A stretch of 64,000 nucleotides of DNA from Corynebacterium accolens (GCF_023520795.1 NZ_CP046605.1:1409438-1473437); one strand, 5' to 3'; positions 18,077 through 29,297 are shown, numbered from the stretch's first letter. Numbers and translations: made by a program. The notes: generated by a model from the letters alone, not told the origin.

Positions 18077-18146
18077 AATTACTCCTGTGTCGTAGAAAGC
18101 ATTCAGACAATATATACCGCTTTCTTAACGAATTCGCAGGAAGCAT

Positions 18147-18167
18147 AAAGCCCGTGAACTGGGCTTT
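18147..18167 (-). terminator. Terminator after relA
   Basis: AAAGCCC (18147-18153) and GGGCTTT (18161-18167), 7-nt loop. It lies between the relA stop and the 5'-nucleotidase promoter, on the minus strand followed by ATGC, so the U-tract is poor. Confidence 0.55.
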
Positions 18168-18269
18168 TACCTTTCCTCCGCCAAGAGTTCACGCAATCGT
18201 CACGTGCGCGTAGCCCGCGCGTTGCTCTATCAAGCAACCGCACAGGGAGGTAGCCGCGCGGGAAGGCGG

Positions 18270-20564
18270 TTAGGCAGTCACGCGGTAGACGTCAAAGACG
18301 CCCTCGGTATTACGCAACGTCGTCATCAAGGACCCCAGCTGTTTGGTATCCGATACGGAGAAGGTAAAACGCATCGTGGCAATTTGGTCCTCGCCGCGGT
18401 TCGAATTCATAGTCAACACATTGATGTTCTGATCGCTTAATACCCGCGTTAGCTCAGACAGCAGGCCCTGGCGGTCCAACGCCTCAAGCTGCAGCGTGGC
18501 GGAAAAGGCGCCGGTAGAAGAGGTGCCAGAGGACCACTCCACCTTCAGCATGCGCTCCGGCTCAGATTTGAGCTTTTCCGCGTTGGCGCAGTCCGCGCGG
18601 TGTACGGATACTCCCCCGCCACGGGTGACAAAGCCAAAAATGGCGTCCCCAGGCACCGGCTGGCAGCACTTCGCAAGCTTAGCCATGACATCGGGGCTTC
18701 CCTCCACCAAGATGCCGGTGCCGGAGGCGGAGTCCTTAGTATGCTGCGCGCGGGACTGCTCGAGCTCCGAGAGTGGGGTGCGGGAAGCAAGGGCATCTAC
18801 GGCATCATCGCGGTCGCCGAACATGGCCACCAATTGGTTGGCCACGTGCTGTGCGGAGACGTGGCCTGCGCCGATGGCCGTGTACAGGGCATCGACATCG
18901 GAATAGTGCAGCTGTTCTGCGACCTGCTTCATGGAGCTGGCGGTAAACAGGCGGTGCATCGGCAAGCCGCCGCGCTGCACCTCAGAGGCCAAGGCATCGC
19001 GCCCGGCTTCGAGGTGCTCCTCGCGCCTTTCCTTGGCAAACCACTGGCGCACCTTCGCCTTGGCCCGCGGCGAGACCAAGAATTCCTGCCAATCGCGCGA
19101 TGGGCCGGCGTTGGGATCCTTGGAAGTAAAGATTTCTACCTTGTCGCCGGATTTCAGCGGCGATTCTAGCGCCACCAATTTGCCGTTAACCTTGGCGCCA
19201 ATGCAGCGGTGGCCAACCTCCGTATGCACGGCGTAGGCAAAATCCACCGGGGTGGAACCCGCCGGCAAATCCACCACATCGCCCTTTGGGGTAAAGGCGA
19301 AGATCTGGCGCGCCGTCAGGTCATAGCGCAATGAATCGAGGAACTCATTGGGGTCTGCCGCTTCCTTCTGCCAATCCAGCAGCTGACGCATCCAAGCCAT
19401 CTGGTCCACCTCTTCTTGGTGCCCAGAATTCTTGCCCTTCGTTTCCTTATAGCGCCAGTGCGCGGCGACGCCGAATTCGGCGTTGTAGTGCATCTCGTGC
19501 GTGCGGACCTGTACCTCCAGTGTTGCTCCGCCGTCTGCTAGCACCGTGGTGTGCAGAGACTGGTAGACGCCGAAGCGCGGGGAGGAAATATAATCCTTAA
19601 AACGCCCAGGCAAGGCCTGGTAAATGGAGTGCACGACGCCAATGGCGGCGTAACAGCTATTGATGTCATCCACCAGTACGCGGATGCCCACAAGGTCAAA
19701 GATCTCCGCGAACTCGCGGCCGCGCACGACCATCTTTTGATAGATGGACCAGTAGTGCTTCGGCCGGCCCATCACCTCAGCCTCGATGCCGTTTTCCTTT
19801 AAGGCGGCACCTACTTGGTTGATGATTTCCTTCAAGGCGCGATCGCGCGAGGGCGCGCGCTCTGCCACCATGCGCACGATTTCGTCGTACTTTTTGGGAT
19901 AGAGGATGGCAAAAGACAGATCCTCTAACTCCCATTTCACGCTGGCCATGCCCAACCGGTGGGCCAAGGGGGCGATGACCTCTAGTGTTTGGCGCGCCTT
20001 CTTTGCTTGCTTTTCCGGCGGCAAAAAGCGCATGGTGCGCATATTGTGCAGACGGTCGCTGACCTTGATGACCAGCACGCGCGGATCGTTGGCCATGGCG
20101 ACGATCATCTTCCGGATGGTCTCGGCTTCCGCCGCAGCCCCCAGGGCCACCTTGTCCAGCTTGGTCACGCCATCAACAAGCCGGGCCACTTCGGGCCCGA
20201 AGTCGCGGGTCAGATCCTCCAGCGTGTAATCGGTATCCTCCACCGTATCGTGCAAGAGTGCTGCAACGATGGTGGTGGTATCCATGCCGATTTCCGCGGC
20301 GATCGTAGCCACGGCTAGCGGGTGGGTAATATACGGCTCGCCCGACTTACGGAATACTCCCTCATGCAGCTTTTCTGCGGTGTTATAGGCAGCGTTGAGT
20401 AATTCCGCATCCGCTTTGGGGTGGAATTTCCGGTGAATGGACATGAGGGGATCGAGCACGGGGTTAATTTTGACCCGCCCGCCGGTCAGTGACCGGGCAA
20501 GGCGGGCAGACATGCTCCGCATCCCGTTATTAGCCTGGCGTTTTGCTGACTTATCAGTGGCCAT
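18270..20564 (-). CDS. relA: Bifunctional (p)ppGpp synthetase/hydrolase
   Basis: A 764-residue Rel enzyme that makes and degrades the stringent-response alarmone. The HD hydrolase domain has ITHPLAVA and [14 protein letters not shown], the synthetase domain has [24 protein letters not shown] and [11 protein letters not shown] follows ([20 protein letters not shown]), then a zinc-finger-like ridge ([10 protein letters not shown]) and a C-terminal ACT domain. All parts look intact, so both activities are expected. It is the last gene of the secD-secF-binding protein-apt-rel unit. A GC-rich hairpin sits in the 85-bp gap after apt. Confidence 0.97.
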   Translation of the reverse strand: MATDKSAKRQANNGMRSMSARLARSLTGGRVKINPVLDPLMSIHRKFHPKADAELLNAAYNTAEKLHEGVFRKSGEPYITHPLAVATIAAEIGMDTTTIVAALLHDTVEDTDYTLEDLTRDFGPEVARLVDGVTKLDKVALGAAAEAETIRKMIVAMANDPRVLVIKVSDRLHNMRTMRFLPPEKQAKKARQTLEVIAPLAHRLGMASVKWELEDLSFAILYPKKYDEIVRMVAERAPSRDRALKEIINQVGAALKENGIEAEVMGRPKHYWSIYQKMVVRGREFAEIFDLVGIRVLVDDINSCYAAIGVVHSIYQALPGRFKDYISSPRFGVYQSLHTTVLADGGATLEVQVRTHEMHYNAEFGVAAHWRYKETKGKNSGHQEEVDQMAWMRQLLDWQKEAADPNEFLDSLRYDLTARQIFAFTPKGDVVDLPAGSTPVDFAYAVHTEVGHRCIGAKVNGKLVALESPLKSGDKVEIFTSKDPNAGPSRDWQEFLVSPRAKAKVRQWFAKERREEHLEAGRDALASEVQRGGLPMHRLFTASSMKQVAEQLHYSDVDALYTAIGAGHVSAQHVANQLVAMFGDRDDAVDALASRTPLSELEQSRAQHTKDSASGTGILVEGSPDVMAKLAKCCQPVPGDAIFGFVTRGGGVSVHRADCANAEKLKSEPERMLKVEWSSGTSSTGAFSATLQLEALDRQGLLSELTRVLSDQNINVLTMNSNRGEDQIATMRFTFSVSDTKQLGSLMTTLRNTEGVFDVYRVTA

Positions 20565-20583
20565 CTCTACCGCCCTTCACAAT

Positions 20584-20610
20584 GCCGCAGCCTATAGTGC
20601 TGGCTGCGGC
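20584..20610 (-). promoter_or_regulatory. 9-bp hairpin between apt and relA
   Basis: GCCGCAGCC and GGCTGCGGC with a 9-nt loop, ending 20 bp before the relA start codon. With no U-tract it is more likely an attenuator, an RNA processing site or a translational element than a full terminator. Confidence 0.5.
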
Positions 20611-20649
20611 GCCTTTCTAGATCGTGTGATCTAGCTTAGACACACCATC

Positions 20650-21195
20650 TTAGTCAGCGTCATCCAGCACAATGAGCGGCGGGCCCGATAAGCGCTCTCG
20701 GCCGTTCAGGCCCTTTACCTCTAACACCACGACGTTGCCCGCAACCTCGGCGCCGGCGGACTCAAGCAGCAGCTTGGCGCCGTGGAGGGTGCCACCGGTA
20801 GCCAGGACGTCATCGACAAGCACCACGCGCTTGCCCTTCACATCAACGCCGCTGGCGGGAATCTCCAACGCGGCCGAGCCGTACTCCAGCTCGTATTCTT
20901 CGGTATATACCGGCGGCGGAAGCTTGCCCTTTTTACGAATGGCCAAAATGCCCAAGCCCAACTTGTATGCCACGGCGGAGCCCAGCAGGAATCCGCGGGC
21001 ATCCAGGCCGCCGATAAGATCCGCGCCCAGCTCCTCGCAGGCGGCCGCTAGGCCATCAACGACGGCCTGAAATGCCTCAGGATCGGCCAATACCGGGGTG
21101 AGATCTTCAAAGAGGATTCCTTCCTCTGGAAAATCCTGAACGAGGCGCACCTTGTCGTGCAAAGCTTGTGCTGCTGATTCGTACTGGGAACTCAT
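20650..21195 (-). CDS. apt: Adenine phosphoribosyltransferase
   Basis: A 181-residue purine salvage enzyme that makes AMP from adenine and PRPP. The PRPP-binding motif is [13 protein letters not shown], and the flexible loop and hood segments [16 protein letters not shown] and RKKGKLPPP are present. The frame is open further upstream, but AAGGAAG directly before two ATG codons sets the start at 21195 (or 21198). It lies between the binding protein gene and relA, an arrangement conserved in corynebacteria. Confidence 0.96.
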   Translation of the reverse strand: MSSQYESAAQALHDKVRLVQDFPEEGILFEDLTPVLADPEAFQAVVDGLAAACEELGADLIGGLDARGFLLGSAVAYKLGLGILAIRKKGKLPPPVYTEEYELEYGSAALEIPASGVDVKGKRVVLVDDVLATGGTLHGAKLLLESAGAEVAGNVVVLEVKGLNGRERLSGPPLIVLDDAD

Positions 21196-21245
21196 CATCT
21201 TCCTTGAGAAATAAATAGCGAGAAATATTTTGAGAGGAAAAAGGC

Positions 21246-22997
21246 CTAGGCCTTTTCCACAGGTTCTTGTGCCGGCACGTGCCAACGGTCCATGTTCCAG
21301 CCGATGCCCGAGATGCCAGTGTACGGCAGGACACCCTCCACGTCGCGGTGAACGATGAACACGCGCGGCTGCGCGGCAATAGGAATGGAGGGAACGCTGT
21401 CCCACAGCTGCTCTTCCTGCTCCTTGAGCTGCACGGAGTTTTTAATGCTGGAATCTGCCGCGGAGTACTCGGTCAGCGGGTCGACCGGGCCCAAGAAGGC
21501 ATCAATGGTGGGCTCACCCGTTTCCGGATTGGGATTGAGATAGAACTGCGATAACTGTTCGTCCGCAGCATCCTCAATGGTAATGCCCGCCGGTTCGCAC
21601 GAGGCGCGCAGCGCCTCGATCATCGCCTGGTAGCGCTTATCCGGGCCAACGTAGCCCACCTTGATGGTGGTGCCGTTCAACTGGCCGGCCGCAGCCATGT
21701 CCGTTCCTTCGTGGTCCTTCGCCACCGAGCCGAGCGTTTGGGCCACCGGATCCTGTACGGACACGGTGCGGACATACGCCGGCGGGACGTCGACGCCAGA
21801 TATTTCGGAGCTCTTGTGCGCCATCGAGGCTTGGTCCACGCAGGCAGCAAATGCCTTCCTGGCAGAGGGCTCTGCGAAAATCCCGGCCTGTGACAGGGTC
21901 AGCGTATCGGTTTGCAGGCCCACCTTGGTGGTCGTCTCAAACTCGTCATTGCCTGCGCCCGCGGAGTCCTCCCCAGCGGAGTCGTGGTCTGGTTCTTTGC
22001 CTTCCGCGGATTCTGCGTCCTCACCCGCGTTCCCGGAAAGCCAGCCGGGCGCCGCGGTGGCGGAGTCTGCCACCTTGAGTACGCCCTTATCCGCAAGCTC
22101 CTGCGCGTCGGTGCTACTCGGCCACACGACGAGCCGGTCCAAGGCAGGCTTATCGCCGCGATACTGCTCATTGGCCTTTAAGAAAACCTCGCCAGAATCG
22201 CCGACCTTTTCTGCCGTGAAGGGGCCGTAAGACACTTGCAGCTCGGGATCAAAATCATCCTTGGCAATGGAAAACCCATAGCGCCACAACTCAGCCACTG
22301 GCTGCAGCACCGCCATGTCTTCTGCGTGCAGGGCCGCGTTGAGATCCTCCATGCTCATGTCCGTCTTCTGTGCAAGCGCGTGCGCAGGCATGACCGTGCC
22401 AGGGCCAAACATCTGGCGCCAGCGGTGGCCCTGGTCTTTATAGAAGGTCAGAGTAAAGGCCTTGCTGTGCGGTGCGCACTCGATGTCCGCGATGTCATTC
22501 ATCAACGGCATATGCGAGGCAAATTCCACCGGGTGCGTACCGGCCGTATAGGCAAGCAGGTAATCATCGCAGGTGACGGGGGCGCCGTCGGAGAATGTGG
22601 CGTCATCGGCAAGCGTCAAACGCACGCTTTCCTGGTCGCTATCTGCTGCGGGCGGAAGCTTTTCGGTCTCGACCAAATCCGCGTTGGGAATGAGCTGTCC
22701 GGAGGGACCTGGCACGAAAAGGCCGGGATAAAGGCGCGTCGAAAGCTGCGCCGCGGAGGTGGTGCTGCCGAAGGCGGTACCGGCATTCGTCGTTGCCAGC
22801 TGGGAGTTGACCATATAACCGGTGTAGTTATAGGACTCCGGATCGCTGGGCGCTGCCTGGTCACCGCTATCGGATTCCTCGCTGCTGCACGAGGCCGCTA
22901 CCAGCGCGAGGGCGGAAAACCCCGCCGCAATAGCCGTAATTTTGGGACGGCTACCCCACCACCGTGTGGTGCCTAGTCTGCGTTCCACGGTACGCAC
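21246..22997 (-). CDS. ABC-type peptide-binding lipoprotein (DciAE-like)
   Basis: A 583-residue solute-binding protein of the peptide/nickel family (SBP_bac_5). The N-terminus has a signal with lipobox LVAASC, so Cys37 should be lipidated. Family segments include [26 protein letters not shown] and the C-terminal [20 protein letters not shown]. An acidic insertion ([22 protein letters not shown]) is unusual. GTG 22997 follows GAAAAGGGG. No permease or ATPase gene is next to it; this orphan placement between secF and apt is the known corynebacterial dciAE arrangement. Confidence 0.88.
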   Translation of the reverse strand: MRTVERRLGTTRWWGSRPKITAIAAGFSALALVAASCSSEESDSGDQAAPSDPESYNYTGYMVNSQLATTNAGTAFGSTTSAAQLSTRLYPGLFVPGPSGQLIPNADLVETEKLPPAADSDQESVRLTLADDATFSDGAPVTCDDYLLAYTAGTHPVEFASHMPLMNDIADIECAPHSKAFTLTFYKDQGHRWRQMFGPGTVMPAHALAQKTDMSMEDLNAALHAEDMAVLQPVAELWRYGFSIAKDDFDPELQVSYGPFTAEKVGDSGEVFLKANEQYRGDKPALDRLVVWPSSTDAQELADKGVLKVADSATAAPGWLSGNAGEDAESAEGKEPDHDSAGEDSAGAGNDEFETTTKVGLQTDTLTLSQAGIFAEPSARKAFAACVDQASMAHKSSEISGVDVPPAYVRTVSVQDPVAQTLGSVAKDHEGTDMAAAGQLNGTTIKVGYVGPDKRYQAMIEALRASCEPAGITIEDAADEQLSQFYLNPNPETGEPTIDAFLGPVDPLTEYSAADSSIKNSVQLKEQEEQLWDSVPSIPIAAQPRVFIVHRDVEGVLPYTGISGIGWNMDRWHVPAQEPVEKA

Positions 22998-23061
22998 AAC
23001 CCCCTTTTCTCCTTCAAAGACCGAGCTTTACTCTGCCTGATTATGCCGTGCTTCAGGGCGA

Positions 23062-24234
23062 TTAGCGGCCTGGGCGCCAGGTAGCACCGGTATGACCGGA
23101 GGCGCTACTGCCGTGATCGGATTGCTCTTCTGCCACTTCCTTGTGCGTCTTGGCGCCCGCATCAGAAGGCGTTACAACCTTGCGCTTCGCAGAACCCTCT
23201 TGCACCGGTTCACCATCCTCAGACTTACCCGCGCGGTAATCCATGACGCGCTGGGTGTGCTGCTTGACGCGCTTGGTCCAGTTAGCAAACGTCACCACCA
23301 ACGGGGTGGCCAAGAAGATCGAAGAGAAAATGCCCTCGATAACGCCGATGAGCTGGATCAGCGCCAGATCGCGCAGCGTGCCGATGCCCATCAGCCACAC
23401 GGCGATGACGAACAACGCGATAATCGGCAGCGCGGAAATGATGGACGTAGAAATAGAGCGCATGACCGTCTGGTTAATCGCCAGATTGGCAAGCTCCCCA
23501 TAGGTCTTTGAACGTTGGCCTTCCAAACCCGCAGTATTCTCATTGACCTTGTCAAAGACGATGACGGAGTCATAGATGGAGAAGGTCAAGACGGTGAGCA
23601 AACCGATGATGACGGCGGGAGAAACTTCAAACCCAAAGAGGGCGTAGATGCCGGCGATGACGATGCCATCGATAATAAGCGCCGAGATGGCAGCAAACGC
23701 CATGATCTTTTGCAAGCGCACCGCCACATAGATGGTCGCTGCAACAAGGAATACGACCATGGCCAGAATCATGCGCTGGGTAATGGAAGAACCCCAGGAC
23801 TCGGACACGGTGGAGGAACCAATGGCGTCCGGGGTGGCCTCCCCGTTTTCGTCCTTCGGCTGGAATTCCTCGTAGATTGCGGAGCGGGCGCTGTCTACCT
23901 CTTCTTGGCTCAAGCGCTCAGAGGTGATTTCGAGCGTCTCAGAATCGCCGGCGCCGACGATGCGCACCTGCTCGGGTTCAACGCCGGTGGAGTCCTCAAA
24001 GACGGTAGCTACCTCGTCCTCTTTCAAGTCCCCAGCGGGCATGGACAAGGTGGTACCTCCCTCAAAGTCGAGGGAGAGGGTGAACCCGCGAATCAAGATG
24101 GCGGCGATGGCGCCGACGAGGAGCGCGGCGGTAATCGCGTACCACCGTTTGGTGTGGCCAATGAAGTCATAGCCACGCTCGTCTTCATAGAGACGATCCA
24201 AACGCGAAATCTTGTGTTTAGTAGATACGGCCAT
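23062..24234 (-). CDS. secF: Protein translocase subunit SecF
   Basis: A 390-residue RND-type membrane protein that uses the proton gradient with SecD to pull exported proteins across. The N-terminal helix is followed by the periplasmic domain starting FTLSLDFEGGTTLSM, then the five-helix bundle with FSIYDSVIVFDKVNEN and QTVMRSISTS. A cytoplasmic, charged tail of about 70 residues (QRVMDYRAGKSEDGEP onward) ends in Gly/Ser/Arg-rich sequence. It begins two bases after the secD stop, so the two are coupled. Confidence 0.97.
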   Translation of the reverse strand: MAVSTKHKISRLDRLYEDERGYDFIGHTKRWYAITAALLVGAIAAILIRGFTLSLDFEGGTTLSMPAGDLKEDEVATVFEDSTGVEPEQVRIVGAGDSETLEITSERLSQEEVDSARSAIYEEFQPKDENGEATPDAIGSSTVSESWGSSITQRMILAMVVFLVAATIYVAVRLQKIMAFAAISALIIDGIVIAGIYALFGFEVSPAVIIGLLTVLTFSIYDSVIVFDKVNENTAGLEGQRSKTYGELANLAINQTVMRSISTSIISALPIIALFVIAVWLMGIGTLRDLALIQLIGVIEGIFSSIFLATPLVVTFANWTKRVKQHTQRVMDYRAGKSEDGEPVQEGSAKRKVVTPSDAGAKTHKEVAEEQSDHGSSASGHTGATWRPGR

Positions 24235-24236
24235 GA

Positions 24237-26144
24237 TTATTTCTCCTCATCTTCCGCAGCTGCTGAGGGCGCTGAGCTCTCAGACGAATCGGCGCTAGCG
24301 GATGCCGAATTGTCAGTGGCGCGCGCCTGCGATGCGGTAGCAACGCCGCGGGACTCCGCGTAGTAGCCGCGTTCGCGTCGCTCTTCAATCAGCGCGTAAA
24401 TTCCGCCCAAGCCATTCATCGATGGCTTGGCTGCCGCTGGGCGGCGGCCGATGATCTGCATCAACGGCGCCATGACCAGGAAGGACACGACGAGGTCGAA
24501 GATCGTGGTCAAGCCCAAGGTGAACGCGAAGCCCTTTACCTCACCGATGGCCAGGAAGTAGACAATGACAGAACCAATCAACGTCACCGCGTTACCGGTC
24601 ACGATGGTGCTACGCGAACGCTCCCACGCCTTCTGCGTTGCTGACCTGAAGGTTCTACCCTCTAGGAGCTCATCCTTGATGCGTTCGTAGTAGACCACGA
24701 ACGAGTCCGCGGTCGCACCGACACCGATGACTAGACCGGCGATACCGGACAGGTCGAGCGAGTACCCGATCCAACGCCCCAGCAGGACAATGGCGCCATA
24801 GGTCAGCAGGCCGGAGCCAAGCAAGAAGATGACGGACACACCGCTGAGCGCGCGGAAGTAGTACAGCGAGTACAGGATGACCAAAATCAAACCTGCCAAG
24901 CCTGCCCACAGGCCGGCCTCGAGCGCTGCCTTACCCAGTGTCGGCGGAATGGACTCTACCGTGCCGCCGGGCTCGCCGTTTTCGCCGGCAAAGGACAGCG
25001 GCAGTGCACCATAACGCAGGTTATTGGCCAGGTTATTGGCTTCTTCCTGGCTAAAGTCACCGTTAATGGAGGTGGCAGAGCCGTACGGGGTAGCGCCCTG
25101 GATAACCGGCGCCGAAATGACGGCCGAGTCAAGGGTGATGGCAATCTGGTCGTTCAGATGCTCCCGCGTGAGGTCAGCCCAGGTCTGGGAACCGTTCGGG
25201 CCATTGCCGGTCTTGAAGGAGAAGCTAATCTCCATCTGGCCGGACTGCGGGTTCAGGCCGCCATTAATCGGGGAATTGGTATCAATCTCATTACCCGTCA
25301 AACGGGTACCGTCTTCATCCTCAACGCCGTTGAGCAACGGCGCTGGCTCCAAGACATAAGGGGTGCCGCTGTCGTAATCACAGGTCACGAAAGGCTTGGA
25401 CGGATCGTCCGCACCAGCCAGTGGGTCGGCGGAGCCTTGGCAGGTCAAGAGCGAAGAAGCCGCTGCTTGCGTCGTTGGATCGTCCGATTGGCGGTCCTCC
25501 AACAACATCTCAGTGACTTCGTCGCGGCGCTCGGTCTGCTCAATGGAGTTGGAAGGCTCGTCCAAGGGCTTGGCGGAGACCTTCGGCGCCTTGACGTCCT
25601 TCGGTTCCTTGCCTTCCGCCTGCGCCTCTTGCTGGGCAACGGCATTGGTGACGTCTTCCAGCTTCTTATTGGCCTCATCCTTATCTAGGACACCGTATTT
25701 GACCCACCGGTTAGCCATATCTTCCAGCTCTTTGTCGAGCTTTTCCAGATCCGGCGCGGAGGGTTGTGCCACTGGGCGGAAGTACAGCTGGGAGGTCTGT
25801 CCCACCGCCTGGGCTTGGGACGCATCCTCGCCCGGCACGGTGATGACGAGGGTATTGCCGTTAATGACAACCTCGGAACCTGAAACACCCATGCCGTTAA
25901 CGCGCTGTTCCAAAATATTGCGCGCCTGCCGTAGCTGATCCTGGGTGGGGTCTTCACCTTGTGGTGCCAAGGTAACGCGAGTGCCGCCCTGCAGGTCAAT
26001 GCCTAGCTTCGGGGTGGCTTGGCGGTTTCCGGTAAAAAAGACCAGCGCATAGATAACAACCACGATGAGCCCAAAGAGCGCGAGGGCACGCTTGGGCCAT
26101 TGGCGGTTGCTATTTTTCATAGCGCCTCGAGATGATGCGGACAA
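24237..26144 (-). CDS. secD: Protein translocase subunit SecD
   Basis: About 635 residues. The first helix (ALALFGLIVVVIYALVFFTG) is followed by the SecD D1 motif LGIDLQGGTRVTL, the large external P1 region, and the RND bundle with SGIAGLVIGVGATADSFVVYYERIKDE. A corynebacterial insertion of about 100 residues in P1 is rich in Gln and Glu. I place the start at TTG 26144 because AGGAGA stands seven bases before it; GTG 26162 and ATG 26120 are also in frame. The C-terminal tail is Ala/Ser-rich. It works with SecF and YajC, whose genes surround it. Confidence 0.95.
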   Translation of the reverse strand: MSASSRGAMKNSNRQWPKRALALFGLIVVVIYALVFFTGNRQATPKLGIDLQGGTRVTLAPQGEDPTQDQLRQARNILEQRVNGMGVSGSEVVINGNTLVITVPGEDASQAQAVGQTSQLYFRPVAQPSAPDLEKLDKELEDMANRWVKYGVLDKDEANKKLEDVTNAVAQQEAQAEGKEPKDVKAPKVSAKPLDEPSNSIEQTERRDEVTEMLLEDRQSDDPTTQAAASSLLTCQGSADPLAGADDPSKPFVTCDYDSGTPYVLEPAPLLNGVEDEDGTRLTGNEIDTNSPINGGLNPQSGQMEISFSFKTGNGPNGSQTWADLTREHLNDQIAITLDSAVISAPVIQGATPYGSATSINGDFSQEEANNLANNLRYGALPLSFAGENGEPGGTVESIPPTLGKAALEAGLWAGLAGLILVILYSLYYFRALSGVSVIFLLGSGLLTYGAIVLLGRWIGYSLDLSGIAGLVIGVGATADSFVVYYERIKDELLEGRTFRSATQKAWERSRSTIVTGNAVTLIGSVIVYFLAIGEVKGFAFTLGLTTIFDLVVSFLVMAPLMQIIGRRPAAAKPSMNGLGGIYALIEERRERGYYAESRGVATASQARATDNSASASADSSESSAPSAAAEDEEK

Positions 26145-26401
26145 CGATATTCTCCTGTGCACTGCAAACCAGGGTGATTAAACAATAAATACGGCCCGCC
26201 CGATTCGGCGCGGGCACGTTAACAACGCACAATCGTACGTCATGGAACAACATTTTCCTTAACGGGGTCCGCGATTTAGCGAAAATGTGTCAGGTTCTAC
26301 GTTTCTCATAAGCCCATGGCATCCCCAGAGAACTCCCCCACGTGTGCACAGGGGGTGCGCCCGCGTCTTCCTCCACAGAGGGCGCGGGCGGTAACAAGGA
26401 C

Positions 26402-26752
26402 TTAACGGCTAGAGGGCTGCTCGCCTTCCCCGCCGTTGAATCCATCATCATTATTGTTTTCAGCGTTGTCTGCGCCACCGCGGTCAAGCTTCTGGGCCTC
26501 GCTTTCGGTGCGCACCACCGCCATCTTGTCAAAGGTGAGGGTAACGCCCGGGGAAACCTCGAGGTCCACGCTGGTATCCGTGGTTCCGCGCACCACGCCG
26601 TGGACACCGCCGGCAGTGACGATGCGATCCCCATTCTGCAGGGAGTTTTGCAGCGATTGCATATCGTTCTGGCGCTGGCGTTGCTTACGCATCGCCATAA
26701 AGGAAGGAATGATGAACAAAATGACAATGATGATGAGAAAGATGATTTCCAT
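26402..26752 (-). CDS. yajC: Preprotein translocase accessory subunit YajC
   Basis: About 116 residues: one N-terminal membrane helix (IIFLIIIVILFIIPSF) followed by the basic QRQRQNDMQSLQNSLQNGDR and the beta-rich YajC domain (GDRIVTAGGVHGVV). The tail is acidic and Asn-rich. ATG 26752 with GGAAAG before it is a better start than the in-frame ATG 18 codons upstream. It is the first gene of the yajC-secD-secF group. Confidence 0.93.
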   Translation of the reverse strand: MEIIFLIIIVILFIIPSFMAMRKQRQRQNDMQSLQNSLQNGDRIVTAGGVHGVVRGTTDTSVDLEVSPGVTLTFDKMAVVRTESEAQKLDRGGADNAENNNDDGFNGGEGEQPSSR

Positions 26753-26841
26753 AACTTTCCAGTATGCCAGACCGTTTCGTTCACAAAAACCATGAGTCGG
26801 TTCCACCTCTGCGGCCGCGCTAGCGCGGTGCCCACGCTTGC

Positions 26842-27921
26842 CTAAAACAGCCCAATCGCGCCATCGGGAGGCGTCAGGCCGAGGTGTTGCCAGGCGGCGG
26901 CGGTGGCGACCCTGCCCCGCCCAGTGCGCGAAATCATGCCGGCGCGAACCAAGTACGGCTCACATACCTCCTCCACGGTGGAGGGTTCCTCGCCCACGGC
27001 GATGGCCAAGGTATTCACACCCACCGGCCCGCCGCCGTGGCCGTTAATCAGGGCATTGAGGACGGCGCGGTCTAGTCGGTCTAGGCCCATTTCATCGACG
27101 TCGAATACCTCCAGCGCCCCTTGTGCTGCGGACAGATCGATGCGTCCGGTGCCGTTGACCTCTGCATAATCGCGCACGCGGCGCAGCAGGCGGTTGGCAA
27201 TGCGCGGGGTGCCGCGCGAGCGGGAGCCGATTTCCACGGCGGCATCGTCATCGATGGCAACGTCCAAGATATGCGCCGCACGCTTGATCACGCGGGTGAG
27301 ATCCTCGGTGCTGTAGTACTCCATCTGGGCGGTAAAACCGAAGCGATCCCGCAGCGGACCGGTGAGCATTCCTGCTCGCGTTGTCGCCCCGACCAGCGTA
27401 AACGGCGGAATCTCCAAGGGAATCGAGGTAGCACCCGGCCCCTTGCCCACAATCACATCAATGCGGAAATCCTCCATGGCCATATAAAGCATCTCTTCGG
27501 CGGGCCGAGCAATGCGGTGGATCTCATCGATAAAAAGCACGTCGCCTTCCATGAGGTTCGAGAGCATCGCCGCCAGGTCGCCCGCCCTCTCCAGCGCCGG
27601 CCCAGAGGTCATGCGCAACGAGGTGCCGAGTTCCTGCGAAATGATCATCGCCATCGTGGTCTTACCCAGGCCGGGCGGCCCCGATAACAGGACGTGGTCC
27701 GGGGTGACCCCGCGGTTTTTCGCGCCGGTAAGCACGAGGGAGAGCTGCTCCCTCACCTTAGGCTGCCCAATAAATTCCGTCAGAGATTTCGGGCGCAGGG
27801 AGCGCTCGATATCGTGTTCTTCGGCGTGAGCGGTGGCTTCCACATCACTATTGTGCTGGGATTCGTGCGCCTTACTCATCCCCTCTGGGAGGTTGAACTC
27901 GGTGCGCTCAATATCGGACAT
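26842..27921 (-). CDS. ruvB: Holliday junction branch-migration ATPase RuvB
   Basis: A 359-residue AAA+ motor. Walker A is GPPGLGKTT, Walker B LFIDEIHR, sensor 1 [10 protein letters not shown] and the arginine finger region GPLRDRFGF. The C-terminal winged-helix domain ends [14 protein letters not shown]. Residues 1-35 are an extra polar lead. It forms hexamers that drive branch migration with RuvA. ruvC, ruvA and ruvB form one operon. A 14-bp palindrome (26815-26828) follows the stop. Confidence 0.98.
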   Translation of the reverse strand: MSDIERTEFNLPEGMSKAHESQHNSDVEATAHAEEHDIERSLRPKSLTEFIGQPKVREQLSLVLTGAKNRGVTPDHVLLSGPPGLGKTTMAMIISQELGTSLRMTSGPALERAGDLAAMLSNLMEGDVLFIDEIHRIARPAEEMLYMAMEDFRIDVIVGKGPGATSIPLEIPPFTLVGATTRAGMLTGPLRDRFGFTAQMEYYSTEDLTRVIKRAAHILDVAIDDDAAVEIGSRSRGTPRIANRLLRRVRDYAEVNGTGRIDLSAAQGALEVFDVDEMGLDRLDRAVLNALINGHGGGPVGVNTLAIAVGEEPSTVEEVCEPYLVRAGMISRTGRGRVATAAAWQHLGLTPPDGAIGLF

Positions 27922-27957
27922 GCTGTAGCCTTTGTGTCTTCTTGACGTCGTATTCTT

Positions 27958-28566
27958 TTAGCCCTGCTTACCCAACTGGGCCAGGGCCGCACGCAGCAAG
28001 GTTGAGGTATCCGCCGCAGGGGCTTCGGCGTATGCCGCCTCCACCACGGGGCGAGCCGCCTTCTCAGTAAATCCTAGGCCCAAGAGGGCTTCAGTGACAC
28101 TATCGACAACTGGGCCACCGGCACCTGTTGCCTCCGGCGCAGCATCGGGCACGGGAGTTCCAGCAAAGCGCTTTACCTTATCCTTGAGCTCCAGGGTAAG
28201 GCGTTGGGCCATGCGCTTGCCGACGCCCGGAATAGACTGCAGCGCCTTCACATCCTCCCCGCCAATCGCTGCGGCCAGCTCTTCTGCCCCCATGACGGAT
28301 AACGCGGCCAAGGCGAGTTTGGGCCCCAAGCCAGACACGGATTGCAGCACTTGAAACATTTCGCGGTCATCATCGCTGGTAAAACCGTATAAGGTCAATG
28401 CGTCTTCCTTGACTACCAAGGTCGTGAGCACAAAAGCGGTTTCTCCGCGGCGCAAGGTTCCCAACGTCTTTGCGGTGGCTAAGAACTTATAGCCCACCCC
28501 GCCGCATTCAATAACGCCGTGGTCTAAACCAATGTGGAGGACTTCTCCCCGCAATGCCGCAATCAT
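27958..28566 (-). CDS. ruvA: Holliday junction DNA-binding subunit RuvA
   Basis: A 202-residue protein that binds four-way junctions and loads RuvB. The OB-fold N-terminus MIAALRGEVLHIGLDHGVIE is followed by the double helix-hairpin-helix region (LQSVSGLGPKLALAALSVM, LQSIPGVGKRMAQRLTLEL) and the small C-terminal RuvB-contacting domain. It lies between ruvC and ruvB with short gaps. Confidence 0.98.
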   Translation of the reverse strand: MIAALRGEVLHIGLDHGVIECGGVGYKFLATAKTLGTLRRGETAFVLTTLVVKEDALTLYGFTSDDDREMFQVLQSVSGLGPKLALAALSVMGAEELAAAIGGEDVKALQSIPGVGKRMAQRLTLELKDKVKRFAGTPVPDAAPEATGAGGPVVDSVTEALLGLGFTEKAARPVVEAAYAEAPAADTSTLLRAALAQLGKQG

Positions 28567-28647
28567 TTTCTACCGTGCCTTCCTACCTGTGTGCGCTTTC
28601 AACATGAACTAAATAATGAACAAACTTAACCTGTGGGGTGTGGCGAG

Positions 28648-29220
28648 CTAAGGCTGAACACCCTTCCCCCGCCCGCGGACGCCGCTGGTCTTTGCACCGA
28701 GCCCTAAACCGGTACTATCCATTCTCACGATCGCTGGCGCCCGCCAGCAGTGGCAGACGGCCAACGCCAATGCATCCGCCGCATCCGCCGGCTTGGGCGG
28801 CTCCGTAAGCCCCAGGATACGGGTGATCATGGTCGTCATTTGCTTCTTATCCGCGCGCCCATTGCCAGAAATGGCCTTTTTTACCTCTGACGGGGTGTAC
28901 ATGTACACCGGAATATCCCGCTCGGCGGCCGCGAGTACCAGAACCCCTACGACGTGCGCGGTCTGCATGACGGTTGAGACCTGGCCGCGTTCGAAGACGC
29001 GCTCTATGGCCACCACATCCGGCGAATAATCGTCCATCCATTCCTTGGCCGCCACGGATAGCCGCAAAAGCCGTTCGGTCAGATCCTTATCGCTGGGAGT
29101 CCGCACCACTCCCACGGAGACGGGAAGGATCGCGCGCCCGCGCCCTGCTTGAACTACGGACAGGCCACAGCGGGTGAGCCCGGGATCGATGCCCATCACG
29201 CGCATGCCTTCGATATTCAC
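28648..29220 (-). CDS. ruvC: Crossover junction endodeoxyribonuclease RuvC
   Basis: A 190-residue resolvase that cleaves Holliday junctions. The acidic active site is formed by [25 protein letters not shown] and the [12 protein letters not shown] segment. GTG 29220 or ATG 29205 may be the start. It is the promoter-proximal gene of ruvCAB, with a possible LexA-type box about 65-75 bp upstream. The C-terminal 20 residues are basic. Confidence 0.96.
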   Translation of the reverse strand: MNIEGMRVMGIDPGLTRCGLSVVQAGRGRAILPVSVGVVRTPSDKDLTERLLRLSVAAKEWMDDYSPDVVAIERVFERGQVSTVMQTAHVVGVLVLAAAERDIPVYMYTPSEVKKAISGNGRADKKQMTTMITRILGLTEPPKPADAADALALAVCHCWRAPAIVRMDSTGLGLGAKTSGVRGRGKGVQP

Positions 29221-29268
29221 ACCCGCCCACTCCCGTTCCGCGGCCTCGTCGTTACCAATCTTGCTTCC

Positions 29269-29297
29269 CTATTATGTCTTACACACACATGTTCTAC
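29269..29297 (-). promoter_or_regulatory. Possible ruvCAB promoter with partial LexA-type box
   Basis: On the minus strand GAACATGTGTGT (29283-29294) resembles the actinobacterial SOS core GAAC-N4-GTTY with one mismatch. TAATAG (29269-29274) is a plausible -10, with a weak GTAGAA 17 bp upstream. The box would lie between the two hexamers. Confidence 0.35.

Noticed and set aside
20650-21405. Longer apt protein of 251 residues
   Set aside because: The first 70 residues overlap the binding-protein gene, look like a shadow of it and lack a ribosome site; AAGGAAG marks the true start.
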